Source: JAURNZ01 sp036337715
GTDB taxonomy: Bacteria; Pseudomonadota; Gammaproteobacteria; Comchoanobacterales; Comchoanobacteraceae
Direction of reading: 5' to 3'
NCBI GenBank assembly: GCA_036337715.1
Contig: JAYZDS010000005.1
Location: forward strand, 1-64,000
DNA: 64,000 bases
The notes beneath the pieces are model-generated. The model made no database searches, was not told where the DNA came from, and was given only the letters and a program-made list of their open reading frames with translations. A program made the translations under genes and the position numbers. The stretch's first letter is position 1. Each line of letters starts with the position of its first letter. Positions 7,669 through 17,500 of this stretch are shown piece by piece.

Positions 7669-9282
7669 TTAATCTCCTAACTTTTCAATCAAACATTTTA
7701 TTAAATCATCAAATAACGGATGTGGTTTTCTAGGGGTAGATAAAAATTCCGGATGATATTGACAACCAATAAACCAAGGGTGTGTTTCTAACTCAACGAC
7801 TTCAATCAAGGATTTCAACTGAGGATTAAAACCGACTGCTTTAAGCCCATCAGAGGCTAAATGTTCTAAATAGTTAGGATTGAAACCATAACGATGTCGA
7901 TGTCTTTCATAAATAGATGATTGCGCATATATTTGACTAGTTTGGGATGATTGCTTTATCTGAATTTCAGCCAAACCTAATTGCATCTTTCCATCAAAAA
8001 CTTTTTCAAACTGCTTTTTTTGTTCATCTGAGCCCCATTCATCAATGGTAGCAATCACAGGATTTGATGTATCTTTATCAAACTCAGTACTATTGGCATC
8101 GGCTATGTTTTTTACATGCCTCAAATACTCAACAACCATTAACTGCATACCTAAACAAATACCAAGTAGAGGAATGCTTTGTTCTCTTGCAATTTGAATC
8201 GCTTGTATTTTGCCTTCAATACCACGTTCACCAAATCCACCCGGGATAACCAATCCATTGACTAATTTTATTGCGGCAGTTAATTCATCTATGGGCATTT
8301 CTGAATTTATATAAACAATTTCAAGTTGTGCCTGGTTTTTCACACTGGCATGATTCAATGCCTCGGTCAATGATTTATATGCATCCACATAGCTTGAATA
8401 CTTACCAACGATCCCAATTTTTAGATTAAATTTAGGTTTATCGAATTGCTGCAAATATAATTGCCACGAACTTAAATCTATCGATTTATCGTTGATTTTA
8501 AAATGATTAAAAATAAGTTGGTCAATCGACTGTTCTAACAATAAATTTGGCACCTTGTATACACAATTGACATCTTCAAGACTAAGAATATGCTTATTCG
8601 TAACATTCGTAAATAAAGCGATTTTTTCTTTTTGTGCTTTTGACAAGGTATGGCTACAACGACAAATAATCATATCTGGTTGAATTCCAATAGATCTTAA
8701 TTCCTTGACTGAATGTTGTGTGGGTTTGGTCTTGATTTCTTGACTGCTTGCAATATATGGCACCAACGTAAGATGAATGAAAAATGTATTCTCTAAACCA
8801 AGTTTTAGACGCATCTGACGAATGGCTTCTAAGAAAGGTAAACTTTCAATGTCGCCTACCGTACCACCAATTTCAACAATGATGATATCACCCTCTATAT
8901 TTGCAACTGATGACTGAATTTCATCCGTTAAGTGAGGAATGATTTGAACAGTCTGACCTAGATAATCACCTTGTCTTTCCTTCTTAAGTACATTATTAAA
9001 GATTTTGCCGCTCGTCATATTGTTCTTTTTTGACATTCGCACATTGACATAACGTTCATAATGTCCGAGATCTAAATCGGTTTCATTACCGTCGTCTGTG
9101 ACATAAACTTCACCATGTTCAAATGGGTTCATCGTTCCTGGGTCCATATTAAGATAAGGATCTAACTTAATAAAATTGACCTTTAAGCCGCTTCCCTCGA
9201 TAATTGAACCAATAGAGGCGGAGGCAATGCCTTTTCCTAAAGATGAAACAACGCCGCCTGTCACAAATATATATTTTTTCAT
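7669..9282 (-). CDS. pyrG: CTP synthase
   Basis: PyrG aminates UTP to CTP using glutamine. The 537-residue protein has the N-terminal synthetase domain (VTGGVVSSLGKG at 8-19, and DPGTMNPFEHGEV), then a class I glutamine amidotransferase domain with the nucleophile in GICLGMQ (near residue 374) and a His-Glu pair in YHPEF. It heads the pyrG-kdsA-eno-ftsB chain. The gene has its own candidate promoter overlapping the end of the upstream gene. The leader would be only about 14 bases with a weak Shine-Dalgarno sequence. Confidence 0.98.
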   Translation of the reverse strand: MKKYIFVTGGVVSSLGKGIASASIGSIIEGSGLKVNFIKLDPYLNMDPGTMNPFEHGEVYVTDDGNETDLDLGHYERYVNVRMSKKNNMTSGKIFNNVLKKERQGDYLGQTVQIIPHLTDEIQSSVANIEGDIIIVEIGGTVGDIESLPFLEAIRQMRLKLGLENTFFIHLTLVPYIASSQEIKTKPTQHSVKELRSIGIQPDMIICRCSHTLSKAQKEKIALFTNVTNKHILSLEDVNCVYKVPNLLLEQSIDQLIFNHFKINDKSIDLSSWQLYLQQFDKPKFNLKIGIVGKYSSYVDAYKSLTEALNHASVKNQAQLEIVYINSEMPIDELTAAIKLVNGLVIPGGFGERGIEGKIQAIQIAREQSIPLLGICLGMQLMVVEYLRHVKNIADANSTEFDKDTSNPVIATIDEWGSDEQKKQFEKVFDGKMQLGLAEIQIKQSSQTSQIYAQSSIYERHRHRYGFNPNYLEHLASDGLKAVGFNPQLKSLIEVVELETHPWFIGCQYHPEFLSTPRKPHPLFDDLIKCLIEKLGD

Positions 9283-9302
9283 AATGTCTCTGATACCTGT
9301 GA

Positions 9303-9331
9303 ATTGTAACAGGGCTTTACAATAATCACAA
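9303..9331 (-). promoter_or_regulatory. Candidate sigma70 promoter of pyrG
   Basis: On the minus strand: TTGTGA, 17 bases, TACAAT. The -35 box abuts the stop codon of the icmL-like gene. The leader contains a five-base inverted repeat (CCTGT/ACAGG). It would let pyrG and downstream genes be transcribed independently of tsaD. Confidence 0.4.
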
Positions 9332-9787
9332 TTACTTTAAAGCACAATCTGGCATCATTCGTCCTGAAATTGGCTCACTTAAATGCTTTATTTGCAGTGA
9401 ATCAATTTTATAAAAACGATTTTGGTCTACAAAAATCATTCTAACTTCATACTCATTGGTTTGATAATTTTGATCATTATGATTTGTAACCATTACTTTC
9501 GATACAGCAATATATTGGTCATCCTGGTAGGTTAACTGTTCTAAACCTAAATAAGAAACTATTGTATTGATGTTGTTTTCTTTTAAAAAAGCTAAATTGC
9601 CTGAATCTTTTAAAGCTTTTGAAAAATTAGGCCATGCGTCATCAGAAAAATAAATTTTTAAATTCTTGTAATTATCTTCTGTCGCAGTGAAAATATCCTG
9701 ATTTATCCTTTCAATGTCACTTGAGGATATGCCTGCAAATGAAACATTTACACACATTAAAATAAAAAATAATCTTTTAAATATCAT
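9332..9787 (-). CDS. Secreted IcmL/DotI-like protein
   Basis: A 151-residue protein with a cleavable-looking signal peptide (positive start, hydrophobic core, FAG near residue 19). The segment YFSDDAWPNFSKALKDSGNL resembles the start of the periplasmic domain of IcmL/DotI, an inner-membrane part of the Dot/Icm type IVB secretion system. The second half is beta-rich, as in that domain. It lacks the IcmL transmembrane anchor and is not next to other dot/icm genes, so it is more likely a stand-alone paralogue than the core subunit. It overlaps the end of tsaD by 11 bases. The family match is from memory of the motif and needs a profile search. Confidence 0.6.
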   Translation of the reverse strand: MIFKRLFFILMCVNVSFAGISSSDIERINQDIFTATEDNYKNLKIYFSDDAWPNFSKALKDSGNLAFLKENNINTIVSYLGLEQLTYQDDQYIAVSKVMVTNHNDQNYQTNEYEVRMIFVDQNRFYKIDSLQIKHLSEPISGRMMPDCALK

Positions 9788-10769
9788 TCAATGACCACCC
9801 TGGTTCTACAAAACGTTCTGTGTCGTAAGCGCCAGCAAGGTATAATTCAGAACCTGTGAAAGCAACCATCGCGCCGTTATCTGTGCAATATGACATTTCA
9901 GGAATGTGACACGAAATATTTTTTGAATGACAAACATCCTTAAGTTGGTCACCAAGATATTTATTCGCTGCAACACCCCCACAAAAAACAAGATGTTTTA
10001 CGTCATTTAGTTTTAGTGCCCTTTTGGTTTTAATCACTAAAACATCTGCTATGGCTTTTTGTAATGCAAAAGCAATTTCTTCTGATGAATATTGATTGTC
10101 ATTAAACGTATTAATCACTGCTGTTTTTAAACCACTAAAACTCATACTTAAACCAGGATCTTTAAGCATCGGTCTTGGTAACTTAAGTTCGGTTTCACTA
10201 ACCTGATTAGCCAGTCTTTCAATTTCAGGACCACCAGGATAAGGCAAAGACATGATTCTGGCGCTTTTATCTAGTGCTTCACCTACAGCATCATCTACAG
10301 TAGACCCAATGACTTCACACACATTGATAGCTTTCAACAATATGATGAAAGTGTGTCCCCCCGATACCAATAAAGCTAAATATGGATATGTCAATTCAGC
10401 AGATTGATATCTTGCGATTTCAATATGTGCCAAATGGTGATGAACGGGAATCACAGGTTTATTCAAAGAAAGCCCTAAGCCATGGGCAAAACTTGCACCG
10501 ACAAACAAGCTACCAATCAAACCAGGTCCAGCAGTGTATGCAATGACATCAATGTCAGTTGCTGATAGATCTGTCGCATGTAATGCATCATCAAAAAGCG
10601 GCAATAAATGTACTTGATGATCTCTTGAAGCGAGTTCAGGAAATACGCCACCATAACGGTTATGTAATTCTAATTGGCTATGTCTCTTATTATAAAGCAT
10701 GCCCTTTTTGTTATCATATATAGCGACTGAGGTATCGTCGCATGAGGTTTCAATGCCGAGCGTTAACAT
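9777..10769 (-). CDS. tsaD: tRNA threonylcarbamoyladenosine transferase TsaD
   Basis: TsaD transfers threonylcarbamoyl to A37 of ANN-decoding tRNAs, with TsaB and TsaE. From the ATG at 10769 the protein has 330 residues. It opens with LGIETSCDDTSVAIYD and has the HxxxH metal site HHLAH at 111-115, GGHTFIILL, and a C-terminal CTDNGAMVA phosphate-binding motif. A longer ATG at 10835 is in frame but adds 22 residues absent from the family. It is divergent from accA, and the start of the icmL-like gene overlaps its end. Confidence 0.95.
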   Translation of the reverse strand: MLTLGIETSCDDTSVAIYDNKKGMLYNKRHSQLELHNRYGGVFPELASRDHQVHLLPLFDDALHATDLSATDIDVIAYTAGPGLIGSLFVGASFAHGLGLSLNKPVIPVHHHLAHIEIARYQSAELTYPYLALLVSGGHTFIILLKAINVCEVIGSTVDDAVGEALDKSARIMSLPYPGGPEIERLANQVSETELKLPRPMLKDPGLSMSFSGLKTAVINTFNDNQYSSEEIAFALQKAIADVLVIKTKRALKLNDVKHLVFCGGVAANKYLGDQLKDVCHSKNISCHIPEMSYCTDNGAMVAFTGSELYLAGAYDTERFVEPGWSLNDI

Positions 10770-10812
10770 ATACTTCACATTAACATAATTTTGCCATTTA
10801 TCAACATGCTTC

Positions 10813-10842
10813 TTGAATCGAACCAAACCGATCATATATGAT
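10813..10842 (+). promoter_or_regulatory. Candidate sigma70 promoter of accA
   Basis: TTGAAT, an 18-base spacer, TATGAT, giving a start near 10849 and a leader of about 17 bases. GGAACG at 10855-10860 is a plausible ribosome binding site. Confidence 0.45.
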
Positions 10843-10865
10843 AGTTCTAAATATGGAACGATTAT

Positions 10866-11816
10866 ATGCGCGACTACCTAGATTTTGAATCCCCATTAAA
10901 AGAAATCCAAATAGCGATCAATGAGATTTCTGAGAAAACAGATACGTTAGATCAAGATGTTTTAAAAAAAATATCCAAGTTACAATCTGATTATAATAAG
11001 TGCGAAAAAAAAATTTTTAAAAATCTAACGCCAATTCAGGTTTTACAACTCGCGCGCCATCCTAACCGACCACATAGTTATGATTACATCAACAATATTT
11101 TAACTGATTTTCAAGAATTACATGGCAACCGCACTGGTAAAGATTGTCCAACGACTATCACAGGTATCGGTTTTCTGGAAAAAAATCCCGTAATGATCAT
11201 TGCGCAAGAAAAAGGATTTGAACTTGAAGATAAAATAAAAAAGAATTTTGGCATGATGTCACCAAGTGGTTATCAAAAAGCAAAAAGAGCCATGTTTTTA
11301 GCAGAAAAATTTAAGCTCCCTGTCATTACACTCATTGATACGCCGGGTGCCTATCCAGGTATAAAAGCTGAAGAAGATAATCAATCTGGTGCAATTGCCG
11401 AAAACCTTAAAATGATGGCAGAATTAAAAACACCAATCATCAATTGTATCATTGGAGAAGGCTGTTCTGGTGGTGCACTTGGTATTGGTATAGGTGACCA
11501 TACATTCATGTTAGCATTTGCAAGTTTTTCTGTTATTTCACCTGAGGGTTGTGCAAGCATATTATGGAAAACAGCAGATAAAAAAGACCTTGCTGCTAAA
11601 GAAATGAAACTTCGTGCACAAGACCTAATTCAGTTAGGGCTTATTGATGGAATCATTCAAGAAGGCAGTGGTGGTGCTCATAATAGCCCAAAAGATACCT
11701 ATAAGCATGTTAAGTCATCATTAGTGAAAGCAGTAGAAAATTATAAAAAAACCAATATAAAAACAATATTAAAAAATCGGTTCGATAAACTGATGCTTCA
11801 CCATTTACATGAATAA
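10866..11816 (+). CDS. accA: Acetyl-CoA carboxylase carboxyltransferase subunit alpha
   Basis: With AccD this subunit transfers the carboxyl group from biotin to acetyl-CoA, giving malonyl-CoA, the first committed step of fatty acid synthesis. The 316-residue protein starts with the usual LDFESPLKEI and shows ARHPNRPHSYDYI, GYQKAKRAMFLAEKF, LIDTPGAYPGI and the FSVISPEGCASILW segment. Its end overlaps tilS by eight bases. The malonyl-CoA it makes is also the likely substrate of the acyltransferase at 51105. Confidence 0.97.
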   Translation: MRDYLDFESPLKEIQIAINEISEKTDTLDQDVLKKISKLQSDYNKCEKKIFKNLTPIQVLQLARHPNRPHSYDYINNILTDFQELHGNRTGKDCPTTITGIGFLEKNPVMIIAQEKGFELEDKIKKNFGMMSPSGYQKAKRAMFLAEKFKLPVITLIDTPGAYPGIKAEEDNQSGAIAENLKMMAELKTPIINCIIGEGCSGGALGIGIGDHTFMLAFASFSVISPEGCASILWKTADKKDLAAKEMKLRAQDLIQLGLIDGIIQEGSGGAHNSPKDTYKHVKSSLVKAVENYKKTNIKTILKNRFDKLMLHHLHE

Positions 11817-13071
11817 CCTAATTGCCAAATCCATTTTAGCTTGTCTTGACTCCAATCATAGTATACGCATTGCTCTAAGTGGCGGTATAGACTCAGTCTC
11901 ACTTTTAGTGGCATGCCATGAATTAAGATCTCATGGGCAAATAAGTTATTTTGATGCAATCTATGTGAATCACTTATCCAATTATAGTAAGGATGCGGAA
12001 AAATTTTGCCAATCACTATGCCAAAAATTGAACATTGATTTAACCATTACAAGCATTGATGCTGAAGTTACAAGCAATAAAGAAGCTCAATGGCGTAAAC
12101 AAAGGTATGAAAAAATAAGTGAGTTAACACCTTTAATGACGCATGTATTTCTGGGTCACCATCAAAACGATCAAGCTGAAACTTTTTTACTTAATGCATT
12201 TCGAGGTACTGGATTAAAAGGATTACAAGGTATGTCTAAATTCACAACTCATCATAAAAAGAGATATAAAAGACCATTCATGGATATCCAGAGATCTCAG
12301 CTAGAAAACTTTTTAATTACAAAACAAGTTACATGGATTGAAGACCCTAGTAATCAAGATAACCTATTTAAAAGAAATTTCATCAGAAATAAAATCATCC
12401 CATTACTAACGTCACAATGGCCTTCGGTAACACAAACACTTTCAAGAACAGCTACCAATTTGAGTGTTGAAAGCACTATTGAAAGTAATATCTTTAAATT
12501 GAGACAGTGGTTAGCATCAGTTCATATTCATCTTGAAAAAAAACGTCTTACTAACATATATTATCAACTTGCAAATAGTCCGTATGATAGAACAACAAAA
12601 ATACCATTAGACGGATATGATTTATATAAACACAAGCAGAATTTATATTTAATTACACAAACAAAACCATATAAGCAAATTGATATTGATTTAACTCAAA
12701 AGACTCACTATTCAATTAATGATTATCTATCAATTGAATTTAAAAAAGTGGCTTATGGTTTAGGTGTAGATAAACAATTTATAAATGAATTATCCATCAG
12801 ACCTAGACAAGGTGGTGAAACCATACAATTATCGGAAAATCAGCCTCATCAAAAAATCAAAAAACTGATTCAACAATATAAATTGCCAATTTATCTTAAG
12901 ATCAATACACCCCTTTTATATTTTAAAAATGAATTAATTGGCGTCCCAGGTTTTCTACTTAAGCAATCATTCAGTACACACCAAGATAGCTATCAAATAA
13001 GCTTAGCAAGCCTAACAAAAAACAATAATAGAATATTAATATTAAAAAATACAGATTTATTCAAGCTATAA
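11809..13071 (+). CDS. tilS: tRNA(Ile)-lysidine synthetase TilS
   Basis: TilS modifies C34 of the CAU-anticodon tRNA-Ile so that it reads AUA. This matters in an AT-rich genome where AUA codons are common. The PP-loop ATPase motif SGGIDS lies at 24-29, followed by an N-type ATP pyrophosphatase domain with GHHQNDQAETFLLNAFRGTG and a C-terminal substrate-binding domain (LSIRPRQGGE and onward). The 420-residue length fits the family. The ATG overlaps the end of accA, a neighbour also seen in related bacteria. Confidence 0.96.
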   Translation: MNNLIAKSILACLDSNHSIRIALSGGIDSVSLLVACHELRSHGQISYFDAIYVNHLSNYSKDAEKFCQSLCQKLNIDLTITSIDAEVTSNKEAQWRKQRYEKISELTPLMTHVFLGHHQNDQAETFLLNAFRGTGLKGLQGMSKFTTHHKKRYKRPFMDIQRSQLENFLITKQVTWIEDPSNQDNLFKRNFIRNKIIPLLTSQWPSVTQTLSRTATNLSVESTIESNIFKLRQWLASVHIHLEKKRLTNIYYQLANSPYDRTTKIPLDGYDLYKHKQNLYLITQTKPYKQIDIDLTQKTHYSINDYLSIEFKKVAYGLGVDKQFINELSIRPRQGGETIQLSENQPHQKIKKLIQQYKLPIYLKINTPLLYFKNELIGVPGFLLKQSFSTHQDSYQISLASLTKNNNRILILKNTDLFKL

Positions 13072-13126
13072 ATCTTTAAATTAAATAAAAATTATGTCAT
13101 GCTTAATTTATTTGAAGGAGATAATA

Positions 13127-13525
13127 ATGAATAGTATCAAAAAAAGCTTTCTTTGCTTGCTTTTAGTTAATAATATTTATGCCTATAATTACAGCTTTAT
13201 AATCAATAATAACTCGAGTTGTCAGCTTAAAATAAACACATCCATTGGTAATGAATATATACCATCTGCACCAGAACTTATTATGTCTAAAGCCCAAGCG
13301 CCAATTAAAATTGATACAGATGAATTAGACAACAACCTTTATCGTAAAACATTAGTTGAATATCTAATAGAATGTGGTGCTAACTCATCGACCTACGGGA
13401 CTGTTGGAGTAAGGGTTGAAAAGGACTCCCAAACCACTAAAATTACTAAATACGGTAGACGATTTAATAATAAAATAGATGTTTCATTCGATCAAGATAG
13501 CAACTTAGTTATACAAGATAATTAA
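13127..13525 (+). CDS. Secreted protein of unknown function
   Basis: I do not recognise this 132-residue protein. It starts at the ATG at 13127 behind an excellent Shine-Dalgarno sequence (GAAGGAG). A typical signal peptide covers residues 1-19 (MNSIKKSF... ending IYA). The mature part is small, polar and beta-strand-like, with two cysteines (SSCQL and IECGA) that could form a disulfide in the periplasm. An in-frame ATG at 13094 would hide the signal peptide and lacks a binding site. It follows tilS by 55 bases and ends convergently with the next gene, overlapping by four bases. Confidence 0.7.
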   Translation: MNSIKKSFLCLLLVNNIYAYNYSFIINNNSSCQLKINTSIGNEYIPSAPELIMSKAQAPIKIDTDELDNNLYRKTLVEYLIECGANSSTYGTVGVRVEKDSQTTKITKYGRRFNNKIDVSFDQDSNLVIQDN

Positions 13526-14487
13526 TTCGTAGGTGTTGGATTATTTCTAACATCAGGAGAATTTTCTTTTTCAAGCATATTTAATTTGCTTTTAAACGAT
13601 GAATCAATATGGTTTTCAAACGTCTTAAGTAATTCGTCTTTATTTTTTGATAAATTTAAACACTCGATGAGCTCCTTTAAACTTCCATAATGTGTCTTAC
13701 TGGTTTCTCCATTAAGAATCTTATCCTGGTCTTTGTGATTTCTATTTTTAAATGATGGTAATTCTTTAATGGTTGTAGCGCCATTCTTAATGGCATAAAT
13801 GTCATTAGCAAGTCTATCTCGATTATTTATGTCACCCTTTAAGAGTCCTCTTTTATAACTTGTCTGATGTTTATAGTTTTGGTTTATTTTACTAACTATT
13901 TCATTAAATATCTTTGGAATAACAGTTGCTTTTATCTCATCTTTAAGAAGTGAGCAAAATGTTTCTATGTCTTTTTTGTTGGCAGGTTCAGCAAGTTTAT
14001 TTTTATCATTTAAAAACATACTTTTTTCTACATAAGTTGTGTTATTTTCTTGATCTTTAAATTGTGTTAGATCATTCTCCCATCTAAGTTTTATATTTGA
14101 AAAATTTTTTAATAATTGATTATACTCAGCAATAACATTGCCATAAGTGGGTGTTAATTTCTCTTCATCTATAGATTCAATGAATTTAATAAGCGTCTTT
14201 TTTTTGGTGTTGGTGCTATGTGAATCGAGTTGGCTCAATCCTAATTGATCATCATTGAAAATACTTTTCAACATGTTATATTTTTCTTCTTCTGAAAATA
14301 CATTCTTATACATGGCCAATAGATATTGCTCATTAGGATCCTGATTACTTTCTTTACTAATCGGTTCTATACCAACTGGATTAAATGACAAATAGTCCAT
14401 CGCACGATGAATCAATTTAATTTCATTCTTATCAAGTTGATCCCAATCAATTTTTTCGAGTGTATTATTATTGATATTTAATTTCAT
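13522..14487 (-). CDS. Hydrophilic protein of unknown function, possible effector
   Basis: I do not recognise this 321-residue protein. It has no signal peptide or membrane span, is rich in Lys, Asn, Glu and Asp, and is predicted by eye to be mostly helical. The C-terminus (LNMLEKENSPDVRNNPTPTN) is polar and partly acidic, loosely like the signals of Dot/Icm substrates, but this is weak evidence. AAAGG eight bases before the ATG serves as binding site. It is probably a lineage-specific gene between two conserved blocks. Confidence 0.65.
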   Translation of the reverse strand: MKLNINNNTLEKIDWDQLDKNEIKLIHRAMDYLSFNPVGIEPISKESNQDPNEQYLLAMYKNVFSEEEKYNMLKSIFNDDQLGLSQLDSHSTNTKKKTLIKFIESIDEEKLTPTYGNVIAEYNQLLKNFSNIKLRWENDLTQFKDQENNTTYVEKSMFLNDKNKLAEPANKKDIETFCSLLKDEIKATVIPKIFNEIVSKINQNYKHQTSYKRGLLKGDINNRDRLANDIYAIKNGATTIKELPSFKNRNHKDQDKILNGETSKTHYGSLKELIECLNLSKNKDELLKTFENHIDSSFKSKLNMLEKENSPDVRNNPTPTN

Positions 14488-14587
14488 TTTATTAACCTTT
14501 ATTATTATAAATATTACCTATTACTATTATTATAGTATGGTTTTTATGGCTTTAGGTTTAAAATTCTTTTTTTATCTTTTAATCATG

Positions 14588-17500
14588 CTAGTCATTGATT
14601 GGCATTCTAAACATGGGTACCATTCGATTTAAAACAACAAATAAATTCAATCTATTTTTTTGTGCACCATCCGCTTCAGCAATCATGTTATGCCAATTAT
14701 TTAAATCATTGATGTACATTTTCTGCCATTGAGCTATATCAAGCTGATTTAATACAATATAGTCAACAACTTTAATGAAATTCCTTTCAATGTCTTGCTT
14801 AAGTGTGATTTTTGTTAAATTATCAACATAATCGTTAATGTCACAATCATCAATCAACTTCATTATTGCATCGAGTTCCATGGTTACCCTGAGTTCAAAA
14901 AAGATATTAGCATATAATTTCATTTTTGCTTTGGTATGTTTTGCACCACTAATGATTGCAATGATATGCCAGTAGAAACGAGCTTCAAAAAGTTTTTTGA
15001 TGGTCTCATCTTTAAGCTCTTCTTTGTTAACAACGTGAATCAGAGATTCTTTTGCAATGAATTTTTCATTGGCCTGTTTACATGCCTTAAATGATTCAGA
15101 AGCATCTTTTTTAAATGAATCAATGTTCTTAATTACGTCATTTAAATTAAGCTTGCTGACTAATAAAATTCTTGCACATCGTCTCAATAATCTTCTGTAC
15201 ATATCGAATAGTAAAATAAAGGTTTTTGTTGATATCCTTTCTTCAATTTCTGATACCATTTTACTTACTTGATCATAATTGGTGATATATCGGGCAATCA
15301 TATATGCTTTTATCACATCATCTAAACTCGACTGGGACTCCTGATACATTTGATGATAAAAAGTTATACCCATATCAAAAACAAAGTTTTTTGATAAATG
15401 AGTAGTAATGATTTCTTCTTTAAGGTAATGATTTTTGATATTAGAATTGAATTTTTTTACCAACGTAGGCGAAATCCCCATTTCTAAATATTCAAGTGCT
15501 AATTTATTCTTCAGAATTTTACTATTCATTAATTGGTCTTTAAGTAACAAGATCGTTCTTGCAAACATAATAGCCAATTCAGGCCGTGTAAACATTTTTC
15601 TCTGAGCTAATGTGGTGTCATCAGAAATACCATCTAAGTCACGGTCTATTATGCCATTGAGTTCAGCCCATTTTATATAATCAAGGTATAAAGCCAATCT
15701 TGTTGAACATTGATGCTGTGCAAAACTAATGACTGTATTAAGTTTCTTATTATCTTTTAAAACAGATAAACAAACTTCATCTGTTATCTCTTCAAGAATA
15801 CTATTACGCTCTTCATAGGTTAAATCACCTTTTTGAACCAACATGTTTAATAATATTTTACTATTTACTTCAATGTCAGAACAATCTACACCCCCGGAAT
15901 TATCGACGAAATCTGTATTAATTAGTCCGCCATTGGCTGCATATTCAATTCTTGCCATTTGAGTAAAACCTAAATTACCCCCTTCAGCAACGACTTTACA
16001 CTGAAGTTGATTACCATTGATTCGTAATGCATCATTTTGTTTATCCTTTGCATCCAGATTTGTTTCGCTAGACGCTTTAACATAGGTGCCAATACCACCG
16101 TTCCAGAAAAGATCGACTGGGGCCTTTAAAATTACATTAATTAGTTCATTTGGCGTATAAATTGTCTTTGAAGCACCAAGTACCTTTTGTGCTTCAGGAC
16201 TAATCCTAATTGACTTTTGTGACCTTGAATAAATTGCACCACCTTTTGAAAGTAATTTTTCATTAAAATCACTCCATGTCGACCGCGACAATTTAAACAA
16301 ACGTTTCCTTTCTTGAAAAGTTGTTTTTGTGTCAGGGTTTGGATCAATGAAAATAGATTCATGATTAAATGCTGCAATCAGTTTAATTTGGTTTGATAAT
16401 AACATACCATTACCAAATACATCACCAGACATGTCGCCTACACCAATGACAGAAAATGGTTGATTGATATCAATTTCAAGGTTTCTAAAATGCCATTTTA
16501 CTGACTCCCAAGCGCCTTTTGCAGTAATGCCAAGCACCTTATGGTCATACCCAAAACGACCACCTGACGCAAATGCGTCATCAAGCCAAAAGTTTCTTTC
16601 TTGTGAAATCGTATTAGCAATGTCTGAAAATTTTGCCGTTCCTTTATCTGCCGCAACAACCAAATATGGATCATTTTGATCATGACAGATTAATTTTTTT
16701 GGTTTAATGATTCTTTTATGAACAATGTTATCAGTGATCGACAGTAATGCGTTAATAAAAGATTGATAAGCACTGATACCATCTTTTAACCACTGATCAT
16801 AAGATTGCATACTTGTTTTTAAAACGAAACCACCTTTTGCACCTGAAGGTACGATGATGGCGTTTTTAACCTGCTGAGCTTTCATTAAACCTAAAACTTC
16901 AGTTCTAAAATCTTCTCTTCTATCTGACCAGCGCAACCCACCACGGGCAACCATACCGCCCCTTAAGTGCACACCTTCAAAATCAGTAGAATAGACAAAA
17001 CTTTCAAACAACGGTGCAGGCTTAGGTATGTTTGGTACTAAACCACTTCTTATCTTGACTACGACAGTTTTAATGTCATCAAAAAAGAAATTTGTTCTAA
17101 CTGTCGCACGGATAGCACCTAAAATCATTCGTAATATACGATCATGATCCAATAACTTTACCTGATCTATGTCTTCCAAAATAGATTGTTCAAGTTCTTG
17201 TATCTGACTTTCTTTCACTTTTCTATTTGGTGAAAAGAGCATATAAAAAAGTTGTATGATTTTTGAGGATATGCTGTATTGTTCTAATAACGAATTATGA
17301 ACATATGGTTCACTTAAATTAAAATTTAACTGATTAAGGTATTTACAATAAATTCTTAAAATTAAGGAATCACGCCAAGAAAAGGCGCTTCTCATAACAA
17401 AACTATTTAATAAGTCATTTTCAATCTCGTTATTACATAACCTATATAGATAGGGTAAAAGTATATCAGAAACATGGTCCATGTTATCTTCAACATCATA

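Noticed and set aside
10770..10835. Longer TsaD start at 10835
   Set aside because: It adds 22 residues before the conserved LGIETSC start found at the N-terminus of the family.
16464..16679. Plus-strand frames inside the glutamate dehydrogenase gene
   Set aside because: They fall in the most conserved catalytic region of that gene and have no independent support.
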